Source: Muribaculaceae bacterium (lineage in GTDB: Bacteria > Bacteroidota > Bacteroidia > Bacteroidales > Muribaculaceae). Taken from it: DNA of 18,454 nucleotides. The notes beneath the pieces were generated by a model. It searched no databases. It saw nothing but the letters and a program-made list of their open reading frames with translations, and was not told the DNA's origin. The stretch lies in contig JAEEVB010000012.1 of NCBI GenBank assembly GCA_016287065.1, positions 1 to 18,454 on the forward strand, in the 5' to 3' direction. Below are positions 1 to 8,691 of this stretch, one piece after another (position 1 is the stretch's first letter; every line of letters begins with the position of its first letter). The position numbers and the translations under genes were made by a program.

Positions 1-1545
1 GTTGTGCTCATCGCCCGGGAATCCGCCTGGGAAGTCCTTGCGCACATTGCCGTCGGTCACCGCCTTGGTGCCGTTCATGAGAATCTCGGTGCCGTAGTAC
101 AGCTGCGGTATGCGGTTCATGGTGAGCAGCAGGGCAAGCGCTTGCTTGAGTTTGTCGGCATCCTGTCCGTCTTTGAGGAAGCGGTCGGTGTCATGATTCT
201 CAATGAATGCCATCACACTGCTGGGATCGGGATAGAGGTAGTCGAACACCAGGTTGTTATACACGCGGTTGAAGCCGCGCCACTGGTTGTCGGTTTCCTC
301 CACGCTTGCCGAGTCGATGGCAGCACGGAAGGCGAAGTCCATCACCGTCTTCAGGTGGCTGTCGGTCTTGGCCACCTTGCTGCCTTGCTGCCAAGCGGCC
401 GTGTAGGCAGGCTGTTCAAACCAGGTTTCGCCCACCACATTGAAGTTGGGGTACTCGTTGTTGATGATCTTCATCCACCGTGCCATGGGTTCGGCGTAGG
501 CGTATGGGTAGGTGTCCATGCGAATGCCGTCGATGCCCACTGTCTCGATCCACCAGATGCTGTTCTGGATGAGATAGTTCATCACATGCGAGTTGTTCTG
601 GTTGAGGTCGGGCATGGTTGATACAAACCAGCCCTGCACGGTCTCCTTCTTGTCGATTTGGCTGGCATAGGGGTCGAGCACGGGCGCCAGCTTGTAGCTG
701 GTCTGCTGGAAGTTGGTGCCGCGAGCATCGCTGGTGCCTTTCGATTTCTTGAGCCACTCGTGCAGGTTGAACCAGTCGTTTGTGGGCATGTCGGCCACCC
801 AGGGATGTTCAAATCCGCAGTGGTTGAAAATCATGTCCATCACCACCTTCAGCCCCTTGGCATGGGCTTCGTCGATGAGTCGCTTGTACTCGTCGTTGGT
901 GCCGAAACGGGGGTCAACGCGGTAGTAGTTGGTGGTGGCATAGCCGTGATAGGTGTCGTTCCAGGGACTCTCGGGGGAGTCGTTCTCAAGCACGGGTGTG
1001 AACCACAGGGCGGTCACTCCCAGATCGTTGAAATAGTCGAGATGCTGGCGTATGCCTTCCAGGTCACCGCCGTGGCGGTAACTTGGGTGATTGCGGTCGC
1101 ACACTTGGCTGCGCATCCCCTTCACCTTGTCGTTGGCGGGGTTGCCGTTGGCAAAGCGGTCGGGCATGAGCATGTAGAGCACATCGGCATTCGAGAAACC
1201 CTGCTTGCCGCTGTTGCTGCGCGGCTTGAAGACGAAGGGCACAGTCTTTTTCTTCTTTTCGAGCTGGAAGTTGAGGTTCATGGTGCCTGGCTGCACCCCG
1301 TGCAGACTCATGCAAATGATGAGGTAGTTGGGGCTCTGCAGCTGTGCGATGCTGTCGATGGTCACTCCTGGATAGTCGGTGGTGACGGTGGCGGCACCGA
1401 TGCCCTCGCCATAGACCATGATTTCGAGCGAGTTGTATTTGAGTCCTGCATACCAGTTCTCGGGCTCAACCCGGTCGATATTGAGCTTGGCAGCCTGCGC
1501 GGCAAAAGCCACAAGAAGCATAGCGGCTAAAAAAACTCTTTTCAT
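1..1545 (-). CDS. susA: SusA-like neopullulanase / cyclomaltodextrinase (GH13), 3' end outside window
   Basis: Periplasmic GH13 enzyme expected to cleave internal alpha-1,4 links of maltodextrins or pullulan. The window holds 515 in-frame codons without a stop; the gene continues past position 1. SusA of Bacteroides is about 617 residues, so roughly 100 are missing. A signal peptide covers about residues 1-18 and has no lipobox. Residues about 19-105 form a beta-sandwich like the cyclomaltodextrinase N-terminal domain, followed by the GH13 barrel. Visible GH13 signatures are the DxxxNH region (DMIFNH), the fifth conserved region MPDLN (311-315), which is intermediate between neopullulanase and oligo-1,6-glucosidase types, nucleophile D344 in GIRMD, acid/base E373 in GETW, and D452 in ENHD. 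The start is the only ATG that places the signal peptide correctly. It follows pulA by 37 bases and is probably the fourth gene of the operon. Exact substrate preference cannot be read from sequence. Confidence 0.9.
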   Translation of the reverse strand, partial: MKRVFLAAMLLVAFAAQAAKLNIDRVEPENWYAGLKYNSLEIMVYGEGIGAATVTTDYPGVTIDSIAQLQSPNYLIICMSLHGVQPGTMNLNFQLEKKKKTVPFVFKPRSNSGKQGFSNADVLYMLMPDRFANGNPANDKVKGMRSQVCDRNHPSYRHGGDLEGIRQHLDYFNDLGVTALWFTPVLENDSPESPWNDTYHGYATTNYYRVDPRFGTNDEYKRLIDEAHAKGLKVVMDMIFNHCGFEHPWVADMPTNDWFNLHEWLKKSKGTSDARGTNFQQTSYKLAPVLDPYASQIDKKETVQGWFVSTMPDLNQNNSHVMNYLIQNSIWWIETVGIDGIRMDTYPYAYAEPMARWMKIINNEYPNFNVVGETWFEQPAYTAAWQQGSKVAKTDSHLKTVMDFAFRAAIDSASVEETDNQWRGFNRVYNNLVFDYLYPDPSSVMAFIENHDTDRFLKDGQDADKLKQALALLLTMNRIPQLYYGTEILMNGTKAVTDGNVRKDFPGGFPGDEHN

Positions 1546-1582
1546 TGTTGTTGATCGTTTAGCGTTGAAATAATGTTACTGT

Positions 1583-3535
1583 TTAGTCGTGCATGATGAG
1601 GGCAGTTTGGCTGGGAATGCGAATTTGAGTGCCTTCCATCACATCAATGCCTTTCTCGTTCACAAATCCGCAGTTCACCACCACGGTGTAACGGCCTTGC
1701 GGCACATCAATCACACACTCCTTGCGACTGCCGTTGAGCACCACATAGATGTTGTTCCACTCGTCGCCGCCGGCATGATTCTTCAGGCGGTATGCCACCA
1801 CATTCTCCTGTGAAGGCAGGAACTCGAGGTGACGGCGCACCAGGTCGGCATCGCCCATGTGGAATGCAGGGTGATGCTTGCGCAGACTGATGAGCCCACG
1901 GTAGTAGTTGAACACCTGCGGATACTTGAAGCGGTTGTTCCAGTTGAGCTGATTGATGCTGTCGGGCGACTCGTAGCTGTTGTGCACGCCTTTCTTGTTG
2001 CGCAGCAGTTCCTCGCCGCTGAGCAGGAAAGGCACACCCTGCGAGGTGAGCACGGCCGTCTGTCCCAGCTGGTCGAGGCGAATGAGTTCGCTCTCGCTGA
2101 TGCCAGGGATGCTGGCTTTCAGTCGGTCTACGAGGCACATGTCGTCGTGGCAGCTCACATAGGCAATCATCTGCGTGGGCTGGCTGGCCCAGGCCACATC
2201 GGCGTAGTTCACCTTCTTCATGTCGACCTGCGGATGACTGATGGCACCCACGATGCCATATTTCACGCTTTCCTCGTTGCCAGCCACGGCACCCAGGAAG
2301 GCGGTCTTGTCGTCGCCGTCCCACGGGCCGCGCAGGCCATCGCGCATCTCGTCGCTAAAGGCGGCGATGCCGGGCATTTGCTGAATGTGGGCTTTCATGC
2401 CGAGTTTCTCTTGAGGATAGGCACACGAACCGGCGCTCCAGCCTTCACCATAGATGAAGATGTCGGCAGGCACTGCCTTGCGAATGGCATTCATCGTCTC
2501 GATGTCGTGCACGCCCATCAGGTCGAAACGGAATCCGTCGATGTGATACTCGTCGACCCAATACTTCACGCTCTCGACCATGAACTGGCGCATGAGCGGC
2601 TGCTCGCTGGCGGTCTCGTTGCCGCAGCCCGAGCCGTTGCTGTAACTGCCGTCGGCGTTCTTGCGGTAGAAGTAGTCGGGCATGGTGCGCTGAAAGTTGC
2701 TGCCGTCGATGTTGAAGGTGTGGTTATACACCACATCCAGTATCACCTTGATGCCGGCACGGTGCAGCGCTTGCACCATTTGCTTGAACTCGTTGATGCG
2801 CACTTCGGGTTTGGTGGGGTCGGTCGAGTAGCCGCCTTCGGGCACATTGTAGTTCACCGGGTCGTAGCCCCAGTTGTATTGCGGGGTGTTGAGACGCGTC
2901 TCATCGACCGAGGCGTAGTCGAACGATGGCAGGATGTGCACAGCGTTCACACCCAGCTCCTTGAGGTGGCCAATGGCCCACTCCTCGGTGAGTGCCATGA
3001 ACTTGCCCGGATAGTTGCTGCTCACGCGCTTGATGTGCAGCTGTGGGTCGAGATTGATGTTGCGGGCTGCCGAGAAGTCGCGATGGTGCAGCTCATAGAT
3101 GATGAGGTCTTTGGCGGCAATGGCGGGTCGTTTGTCGGTACTCCAGCCAGCAGGATTGGTGCTCTTCATGTCGATGATGGCACCACGCTTGCCGTTCACA
3201 CCCACAGCCTTGGCCCAGATGCCTGGAGTCTCGCCGTAGAGTTTGCCGTTCACTTTCACCTCGAAGGTGTAGAACTTGCCTTTCAGGTCGCCCTTGACGG
3301 TGGCATGCCACGAAGTCTTGTCCTTGGCGGGCGACATCTTGATGGTCTTGGCCGCTTTTCCGCCAATGCCTTCGTTGTAGATGCGCAGCGTCACCGCTTG
3401 GGTATTGCCGAGGGTAGTGAGTCTGAATGTGGTGGCCTGCGGGGTGTAGGTCATCTCGTTGCCAGTCTGGGCGTTGGCCGTTAAAGTCCCCAAGGTCATC
3501 ATTATAATAGCGATTAAGTTGATGATTGTTTTCAT
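1583..3535 (-). CDS. pulA: Type I pullulanase (GH13), secreted
   Basis: Debranching enzyme that hydrolyses alpha-1,6 links in pullulan and branched maltodextrins. The protein has 650 residues. I chose the ATG at 3535 because it directly opens a signal peptide (MKTIINLIAI, cleavage near ANA-Q, residue 22). A longer frame to 3577 overlaps the end of susB and adds 14 residues unlike a secretion signal. Residues about 30-125 look like a pullulanase N-terminal beta-sandwich (CBM48-like). The barrel carries the type I pullulanase signature YNWGYDP (220-226), the DxxxNH region (DVVYNH), nucleophile D338 in FRFDLMG, acid/base E364 in YGEGW, and D464 in SCHDD. The last 80 or so residues form the usual C-terminal beta domain. 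No lipobox cysteine is present, so a periplasmic location is more likely than a surface lipoprotein. It starts 7 bases after susB, so cotranslation is likely. Confidence 0.93.
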   Translation of the reverse strand: MKTIINLIAIIMMTLGTLTANAQTGNEMTYTPQATTFRLTTLGNTQAVTLRIYNEGIGGKAAKTIKMSPAKDKTSWHATVKGDLKGKFYTFEVKVNGKLYGETPGIWAKAVGVNGKRGAIIDMKSTNPAGWSTDKRPAIAAKDLIIYELHHRDFSAARNINLDPQLHIKRVSSNYPGKFMALTEEWAIGHLKELGVNAVHILPSFDYASVDETRLNTPQYNWGYDPVNYNVPEGGYSTDPTKPEVRINEFKQMVQALHRAGIKVILDVVYNHTFNIDGSNFQRTMPDYFYRKNADGSYSNGSGCGNETASEQPLMRQFMVESVKYWVDEYHIDGFRFDLMGVHDIETMNAIRKAVPADIFIYGEGWSAGSCAYPQEKLGMKAHIQQMPGIAAFSDEMRDGLRGPWDGDDKTAFLGAVAGNEESVKYGIVGAISHPQVDMKKVNYADVAWASQPTQMIAYVSCHDDMCLVDRLKASIPGISESELIRLDQLGQTAVLTSQGVPFLLSGEELLRNKKGVHNSYESPDSINQLNWNNRFKYPQVFNYYRGLISLRKHHPAFHMGDADLVRRHLEFLPSQENVVAYRLKNHAGGDEWNNIYVVLNGSRKECVIDVPQGRYTVVVNCGFVNEKGIDVMEGTQIRIPSQTALIMHD

Positions 3536-3542
3536 TTTCTTG

Positions 3543-5786
3543 TTATTTTGCCATGATTGAAACAACAAAGCCGCCACCAGGGGCCTCAGTCATCTTGAGC
3601 ACATCGCCCTTCTTCACCGTCTTGCGGGTGATGACATAGGCCTTGGGATTGGTCAGGTAGTGAGCATTCTTGGCGTCGGCATAGATGGTGGCCTCGTATT
3701 TGCGACCTGCATCCAGGAAGTCGAGTTTCACATCCACTTTGTGTCCTTGCTCGTCGCACTTGCCGCCCACGAACCAGTTGTCGGTGCCTTTGGCCTTGCG
3801 GGCCACAGTGATGTAGTCGCCCGGTTCGGCATCGATATACTTCGAGTCGTCCCAGTCGATGGCCATGTCGCGGATGAACTGCAGGGCATCGTCAAACTTC
3901 TCGTAATTCTCGGGCAGGTCGGCAGCCATTTGCAGCGGGCCGTGCATCACCAGGTAGATACCCAGTTGGCCAACGAGGGTGGAGTGCACATTGTTGTGGT
4001 TGTCGCTCCACTGGCTCAGGTCGGTTTCGAAGATGCCCGGGGTGTAGTCCATGGGACCGCCTTGCAGGCGGGTGAAGGGCAGCACCACGGTGTGGTCGGG
4101 CTTGGTGAGGTGGAATGCCTCATACTCGGTGCCGCGTGCACTCTCGTTGCCCACCAGGTTGGGGTAGGTGCGGCACAGGCCCGTGGGACGCGTTGCCTCG
4201 TGTGCATTCACCATGATGTGGTGCTTGGCGGCCTCTTTCACGGCATGCAGGTAGTGATTGTTCATGTACTGGCCGTAGTGGTGCTCACCACGCGGAATGA
4301 TGTCGCCCACATAGCCGGTCTTCACGGCGTCGTAGCCATACTTGTCCATCAGTTTGTAGGCATCTTCCAAGTATCGCTCATAGTTGGTGACGCTCGAACT
4401 GGTCTCGTGGTGCATGAGCAGTTTCACGCCCTTGCTGTGGGCATACTCGTTGAGCATGTCGATGTCGAAGTCGGGGTAGGGTGTCTGGAAATCAAACACA
4501 TCATACTTCCACATGCAGGCCCAGTCTTCCCAGCCTGTGTTCCAGCCCTCTACGAGCACCTCGCTCAGGTTGTTGCGCGCTGCAAAGTCGATGTAGCGCT
4601 TCACATCTTCGTTGTTCGCACCGTGGCGGCCGTTGGGGCGGGCGGTCGAGAAGTCGGTCTTGTAGATGTCGACCGAGGGGAACTCGTCGGTGTAGTTCCA
4701 CGACTTGCGGCCCACAATCATCTCCCACCACACACCGCAGTACTTGGTGGGGTGAATCCACGACACATCGTCGAGCGCGCAGGGTTCGTTGAGGTTCAGG
4801 ATGAGGCTCGACGAGAGCATGTCGCGAGCGTCGTCGCTCACCAGCACGGTGCGCCAGGGTGTCTGGCAGGGTGTCTGCATGTAGCACATGTTGCCCACGG
4901 CATCGGGGGTGAGCCACGAGGTGAACACCATGTTCTTGTCGTCGAGGTTCAGGTGCATGGTCGAGTAGTTGGTGCAGGCGGCCTCGTGCAGGTTGATGTA
5001 GAGGCCGTCGTCGGTCTTCATCTGCAGCGAGGTCTGCACGCCGGTGGGCGAGAAGGGAGTCTGCGAGGCATTGTCCCACACCACGGCATCGGTCATCTTG
5101 TTGGGCGTGTAACCGCTGTTGGGGTCGATGCAGCGGGTGATGAGGCCTCTGATTTCAGATAGGCGCGACTGCTGCATGGGATACTCTTGCGTGTCGTAGT
5201 CGCCCGTCTGCCACCACGCCATGTGGTCGCCTGTCATGGCAAACTCGGTGCATTCTTCCTTGATGATGAAGTAGTTGAGGTTCTCCTGCTGGGGAAATTC
5301 GTAGCGCAGTCCCATGCCGTCGTTATACACGCGGAAGCGTATGATGACATCACGCTTGGTGACATGCCTCTTGAGTCCCTCAACAGTGGGATTCTCAGGC
5401 TTGGTGAAAACTTCGTGCTCCTGCACAAGATACACAGCCAGCTCGTTGTAGTGATTGCGTATGTTCTTGTACTGGCCCCACACGGGTTGCCAAGTCTCGT
5501 CGAACGAGTTGGTGAACGCATCATAGAGGGTGAACTCGTCGAGCAGGTCATACTCGTCCATCTTCATGCTGGCGTGCTTGTCCTTGGCCAGTTTGAATCC
5601 CAGGTGGCTGGGCTTGATCACCTGCTTGCCCTTGTACGAGAGTTCGTAGGTGGGTTTGCCGTTCTGCTCCAGGTAGAACTTGAGCAGCATGTTGCCATCG
5701 GGCGATTTCACCTCTTGTGCGTTTTGCGCCAGCGCCATCAGGGGCATGAGGCAAGCGGCAAGCAGTGCAATGATTGTCTTTTTCAT
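3543..5786 (-). CDS. susB: SusB-type alpha-glucosidase (GH97), secreted
   Basis: Calcium-dependent exo-alpha-glucosidase releasing glucose from the non-reducing end of maltooligosaccharides, predicted periplasmic. It has 747 residues against 738 for the Bacteroides thetaiotaomicron enzyme. A signal peptide covers residues 1-20, then an N-terminal beta-sandwich to about 300, a barrel to about 650 and a short C-terminal beta domain. The GH97 glutamates are in place with a constant offset of 22 from SusB numbering: E461 in HHET (E439), E530 in NAHEATRP (E508), E548 in GNES (E526) and E554 in GTEYEAF (E532, the general acid). Having glutamates at both base positions is what the inverting branch of GH97 shows; retaining members use an aspartate nucleophile elsewhere. 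Its ATG overlaps the malQ stop by four bases (5783-5786), implying translational coupling. Confidence 0.95.
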   Translation of the reverse strand: MKKTIIALLAACLMPLMALAQNAQEVKSPDGNMLLKFYLEQNGKPTYELSYKGKQVIKPSHLGFKLAKDKHASMKMDEYDLLDEFTLYDAFTNSFDETWQPVWGQYKNIRNHYNELAVYLVQEHEVFTKPENPTVEGLKRHVTKRDVIIRFRVYNDGMGLRYEFPQQENLNYFIIKEECTEFAMTGDHMAWWQTGDYDTQEYPMQQSRLSEIRGLITRCIDPNSGYTPNKMTDAVVWDNASQTPFSPTGVQTSLQMKTDDGLYINLHEAACTNYSTMHLNLDDKNMVFTSWLTPDAVGNMCYMQTPCQTPWRTVLVSDDARDMLSSSLILNLNEPCALDDVSWIHPTKYCGVWWEMIVGRKSWNYTDEFPSVDIYKTDFSTARPNGRHGANNEDVKRYIDFAARNNLSEVLVEGWNTGWEDWACMWKYDVFDFQTPYPDFDIDMLNEYAHSKGVKLLMHHETSSSVTNYERYLEDAYKLMDKYGYDAVKTGYVGDIIPRGEHHYGQYMNNHYLHAVKEAAKHHIMVNAHEATRPTGLCRTYPNLVGNESARGTEYEAFHLTKPDHTVVLPFTRLQGGPMDYTPGIFETDLSQWSDNHNNVHSTLVGQLGIYLVMHGPLQMAADLPENYEKFDDALQFIRDMAIDWDDSKYIDAEPGDYITVARKAKGTDNWFVGGKCDEQGHKVDVKLDFLDAGRKYEATIYADAKNAHYLTNPKAYVITRKTVKKGDVLKMTEAPGGGFVVSIMAK

Positions 5787-8473
5787 TTTCGTCCGCTTTG
5801 AGTGATGAAAATCTTAACTTTGTTATTGAAGTCGGCGCTCTTCATGAGTTGCTCAATGGTCATGTGCATGCGGTAGCGCCAATAGTGACGAGGATTAGCC
5901 GGGATGTTGATGCGCTCGGCATTGGCGTCGGGCAGACGCAGGCCTTCGTCAATCGAGAGCCAGTCTTGCAGCGAGAGCAGACACAGCATCGAGGGGCAGT
6001 TCAGGTGGTTGCGCACAATGTCGGCAGCGAGCCAGTCGGGCAGCGGGTGAGGAGCGGGACCTTCACGGTGCAGCACTTCGTTGAAGTAGGCTTGTGTGGT
6101 GTCCCAGTCTTCGTCCCACCACTGGCGCAACGTAGGCATGTCGTGGGTCGAGATGGTGCTCACCGAGCGGTAGGGGTTAGCATAGAGGTTGCCGAAGCGC
6201 AGTTTGTCGTCCTTGGGCATCGACTGAATTTCAAGACTCAGGATGCGCAGTTCGTTCATGACCCAAGCCACGCAGTCGGGCACCATGCCCAGGTCTTCGG
6301 CACACACTAGCATGCGGGTGGCCTGTACCAGTTTGGGCAGCTTCTTCATGGCCTCGTGATACCAGAACTCGTTGTTGCGGCGATAGAAGTAGTCGTTATA
6401 GAGGCGGTTGAATGCAGCCTTGTCGCTGTCGTAGAGTGCTTCGTAGATGAAGTCGTGCTGCACGGCGATGCGAGGGTGGAAGAGGTTGGGGTTCTTGCGG
6501 TCACGCAAGAAGAGCACATCGCTCACCAGGGCCATCAGACCGTCGCGAATCCATTTGTCGTCGTCGCTGTCCTTCCCTCTGAAGGCTGCCTCTATCTTGC
6601 GCTGGGTGTTGTACTCCTCCTTCAGGCGGTAGATGTCGTTGTGCAGGTGGTCAAGATATTCGGCACGCACCTTGTCGGCCAGGTGACCAAAGATGCGGTT
6701 CACCACCCAGTGTGCAATGAAGGGCTCGGTAAAGTAGTCCTGGAAGTGCAGGCCGTAGCTCTCAATCTCCTCACGGCTCATGCCCTGTGAGGGTGAGAAC
6801 TGGCCCAGCAATCCATAGACGGCCTCAATAGGAATTTCCCAGATGCGTAAGAAGCCCAGCACGTGGTCGATGCGGTAAGCATCGAAGTATTCGGCCATCT
6901 TGGTGAAGCGTTTCACCCACCACGAACAGCCGTCCTTGAGCATCTCGTCCCAGTTGTAGGTGGGGAAGCCCCAGTTCTGTCCGTTGGCCGAGAATGCATC
7001 GGGTGGAGCACCCGCCTGTCCGTTGAGGTTGAAGTATTTGGGCTCTACCCAGGCTTCTACGCCGTCGGGGCTGATGCCGATGGGAATATCGCCTTTTAGG
7101 ATGACGCCCTTGCTGCGTGCATACTCGTGTGCACCACGCATCTGCTGGTCGAGGATGAACTGCACGAAGTACCAGTAGGCCACTTCCTTATAAATCTTGG
7201 TGCGTGGGTTGGCCATAGCGGCACGGGTCTTGTCGTCGAAGCTGCGGTGCTCGGGCCACTCGCTGAAGGTGGCTGTGCCATACAGGTCACGATAGTGGCA
7301 GAAGGCGGCGTAGGGCACCAGCCAGTGCTCGTTGTTCTTGAAGAACTCCTTGAAGGCCTCGCTTTTCATCATCTCGGCCCCTTCCTGAGCAAAGATCTCG
7401 TGCAGATACTCGTGCTTGGCGGCATTCACGCGCTCATAGTCGATTTGTGGCAGGTCGTTGAGTTCCTTTTGCAGTTTCTCGAAGTGTTTCTGGCGCTTCT
7501 TGTCCTTGAGTTGTGGCAGTTGGCGCAAGTCGGTGTACTGCGGATGCAGGGCATAGATGCTGATGCTGTTGTAGGGGTAGGAGTCGACCCAGGTCTTGCT
7601 GATGGTGGTATCGTTGATGGGCAGCACCTGCAGAGCCCGCTGGTGGGTAGAAGCCACCCAGTCAACCATACTCTTCAAGTCGCCGAAGTCGCCCACACCA
7701 AAGCTGCCTTCGGTCTTCAGTGAGAAGATGGGCACCACGGTACCGGCCAGTTTGTAGGGGTGCAAGGCAAAATAAGCGGGGTCGAGTTCATACACCAGCA
7801 CATCGCCCTTCTTCATGTCGGGCAGCACGATGGTGCGGTTCTCGCCTTCTTCCCACAAGGGATAGGGTTCAGAGTCTTCGGTGTCAAGCGACACAAACTT
7901 GAATGTGAACAGGCGAGTGTCGAGTTGGCTTGCGTCGATGCTGGCCACCCACTCGTTATGCGAGTGCTCGACCATGTTCACGGGGTTGATGACCGACCAG
8001 TTGCCCAGTGCTGCTCCCTCGCCCACAATGGCGAGTCGCTCGCCCTTACGCAATTGCGGCGCGCGCACCTTGATGCGAACGGTCTGTTCATACTCCACCT
8101 TCTTGCTCATCTGCAGCGGACGCGATGCCACGCAGTCGGTGAATGCCGAGCTGTAGAGGTAACTGTCTTCAGGAATGTCGGTCCAGTGGTCATACACGGT
8201 GTAGCGGCTGTCACGGGGAGCCACCAGCTCCAGGCGGTGCTGGGCAACCAGCCACTCATGACGCACTTCATTGCCCTCCCGGTTCACGCTGTAGTAGTAA
8301 TCAATGAAGTCGCAGTCTTTAACGGCAAAGTTCATTTCACAGAACCACGTCTTGCCGTTAACAGTCGTCAGGGCTTGATGCATCAGTTGCGATGCATCGC
8401 CTTGAGGCTTGATGTTGAGCATGATTTCCTCACCATAGTTGGTTTGGTAATCGATAAAGAATTTTACTTTCAT
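5783..8473 (-). CDS. malQ: 4-alpha-glucanotransferase (GH77) with two N-terminal CBM20 domains
   Basis: Cytoplasmic amylomaltase that transfers maltooligosyl units between maltodextrins and releases glucose. It has 896 residues and no signal peptide. Two CBM20-like starch-binding domains lie at about residues 1-115 and 130-232 (the second contains GEGAALGNW); the catalytic domain starts near 243. GH77 signatures are GDIPIGISPDG, nucleophile D536 in YRIDHVLGF, acid/base E726 in CAEDLG, and transition-state residue D778 in STHDMPTLRQWW. Tandem CBM20 plus a long GH77 domain is the known Bacteroidetes and plant DPE2-like layout, whereas simple MalQ proteins are about 500-700 residues. It is the first gene of the starch operon, with a leader and putative operator upstream and a 4-base overlap with susB downstream. 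Confidence 0.95.
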   Translation of the reverse strand: MKVKFFIDYQTNYGEEIMLNIKPQGDASQLMHQALTTVNGKTWFCEMNFAVKDCDFIDYYYSVNREGNEVRHEWLVAQHRLELVAPRDSRYTVYDHWTDIPEDSYLYSSAFTDCVASRPLQMSKKVEYEQTVRIKVRAPQLRKGERLAIVGEGAALGNWSVINPVNMVEHSHNEWVASIDASQLDTRLFTFKFVSLDTEDSEPYPLWEEGENRTIVLPDMKKGDVLVYELDPAYFALHPYKLAGTVVPIFSLKTEGSFGVGDFGDLKSMVDWVASTHQRALQVLPINDTTISKTWVDSYPYNSISIYALHPQYTDLRQLPQLKDKKRQKHFEKLQKELNDLPQIDYERVNAAKHEYLHEIFAQEGAEMMKSEAFKEFFKNNEHWLVPYAAFCHYRDLYGTATFSEWPEHRSFDDKTRAAMANPRTKIYKEVAYWYFVQFILDQQMRGAHEYARSKGVILKGDIPIGISPDGVEAWVEPKYFNLNGQAGAPPDAFSANGQNWGFPTYNWDEMLKDGCSWWVKRFTKMAEYFDAYRIDHVLGFLRIWEIPIEAVYGLLGQFSPSQGMSREEIESYGLHFQDYFTEPFIAHWVVNRIFGHLADKVRAEYLDHLHNDIYRLKEEYNTQRKIEAAFRGKDSDDDKWIRDGLMALVSDVLFLRDRKNPNLFHPRIAVQHDFIYEALYDSDKAAFNRLYNDYFYRRNNEFWYHEAMKKLPKLVQATRMLVCAEDLGMVPDCVAWVMNELRILSLEIQSMPKDDKLRFGNLYANPYRSVSTISTHDMPTLRQWWDEDWDTTQAYFNEVLHREGPAPHPLPDWLAADIVRNHLNCPSMLCLLSLQDWLSIDEGLRLPDANAERINIPANPRHYWRYRMHMTIEQLMKSADFNNKVKIFITQSGRK

Positions 8474-8570
8474 AGATATAGTTGTTTTTTGAGTTAAGAT
8501 GCACGATTGCGGTTAATAGTCATTATGTGTGTAAATTTACAATTTTTACAACGGTTTTGATTCACACATT

Positions 8571-8599
8571 ATTATAAAATGAGCGAATATTTCATGCAA
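8571..8599 (-). promoter_or_regulatory. Candidate promoter of the malQ-susB-pulA-susA operon
   Basis: On the minus strand TTGCAT (8599-8594) and TATAAT (8576-8571) are separated by exactly 17 bases, about 100 bases before the malQ ATG. This is a good sigma70 arrangement but not the Bacteroidetes TAnnTTTG form, and the region is AT-rich, so chance is possible. Its -35 half overlaps the LacI-type palindrome, which fits repression by occlusion. I found no better promoter between 8474 and 8634. Confidence 0.4.
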
Positions 8600-8608
8600 T
8601 CGTTTGCA
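8595..8608. promoter_or_regulatory. Candidate LacI-family operator upstream of malQ
   Basis: TGCAATCGTTTGCA is a palindrome with 6 of 7 arms matching around a central CG, the layout of LacI/CcpA/MalR operators; its complement fits TGNAANCGNTNNCA. It sits about 120 bases before malQ and shares bases with the -35 of the candidate promoter. LacI-type maltose regulators are known in several phyla, while Bacteroides thetaiotaomicron uses SusR instead. No regulator gene lies in the window. Confidence 0.5.
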
Positions 8609-8634
8609 ATAATATCATGTAGCTACACAAATAC

Positions 8635-8666
8635 GAGGGCGTAGCATAAAATTATGCCACACCCTC
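8635..8666 (-). terminator. Hairpin terminator after the 366-residue gene
   Basis: Two 13-base arms surround a 6-base loop. Read as minus-strand RNA all 13 positions pair, two of them as G-U; read as plus-strand RNA those two become C-A mismatches, so the structure serves the minus strand. It begins about 25 bases after the stop of the gene at 8692-9792. The U-tract is poor (GUAUUUGUG), so it may be a weak or factor-assisted terminator. It separates the surface-protein cluster from the starch operon. Confidence 0.6.
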
Positions 8667-8691
8667 TTTGATTGCAATAGTTTGTTTAGAG

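Noticed and set aside
1829..3484. Long open frame on the plus strand (551 codons) opposite pulA
   Set aside because: It is exactly antisense to a clear GH13 gene, has no recognisable domain, is rich in V, H, A and E as expected of a shadow frame in GC-rich DNA, and has no promoter or neighbours on that strand. The same holds for plus-strand frames at 658-1530, 3660-5162, 5187-5801 and 7760-8497.
3536..3577. Fourteen extra N-terminal residues for the pullulanase
   Set aside because: They overlap the end of susB and displace the signal peptide from the N-terminus; the ATG at 3535 fits secretion and operon spacing.
8474..8634. TAAATTTA at about 8531-8540 as a Bacteroidetes -7 element for malQ
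   Set aside because: It ends in A instead of G and the nearest upstream TTG is only about 8 bases away, so the spacing is wrong.
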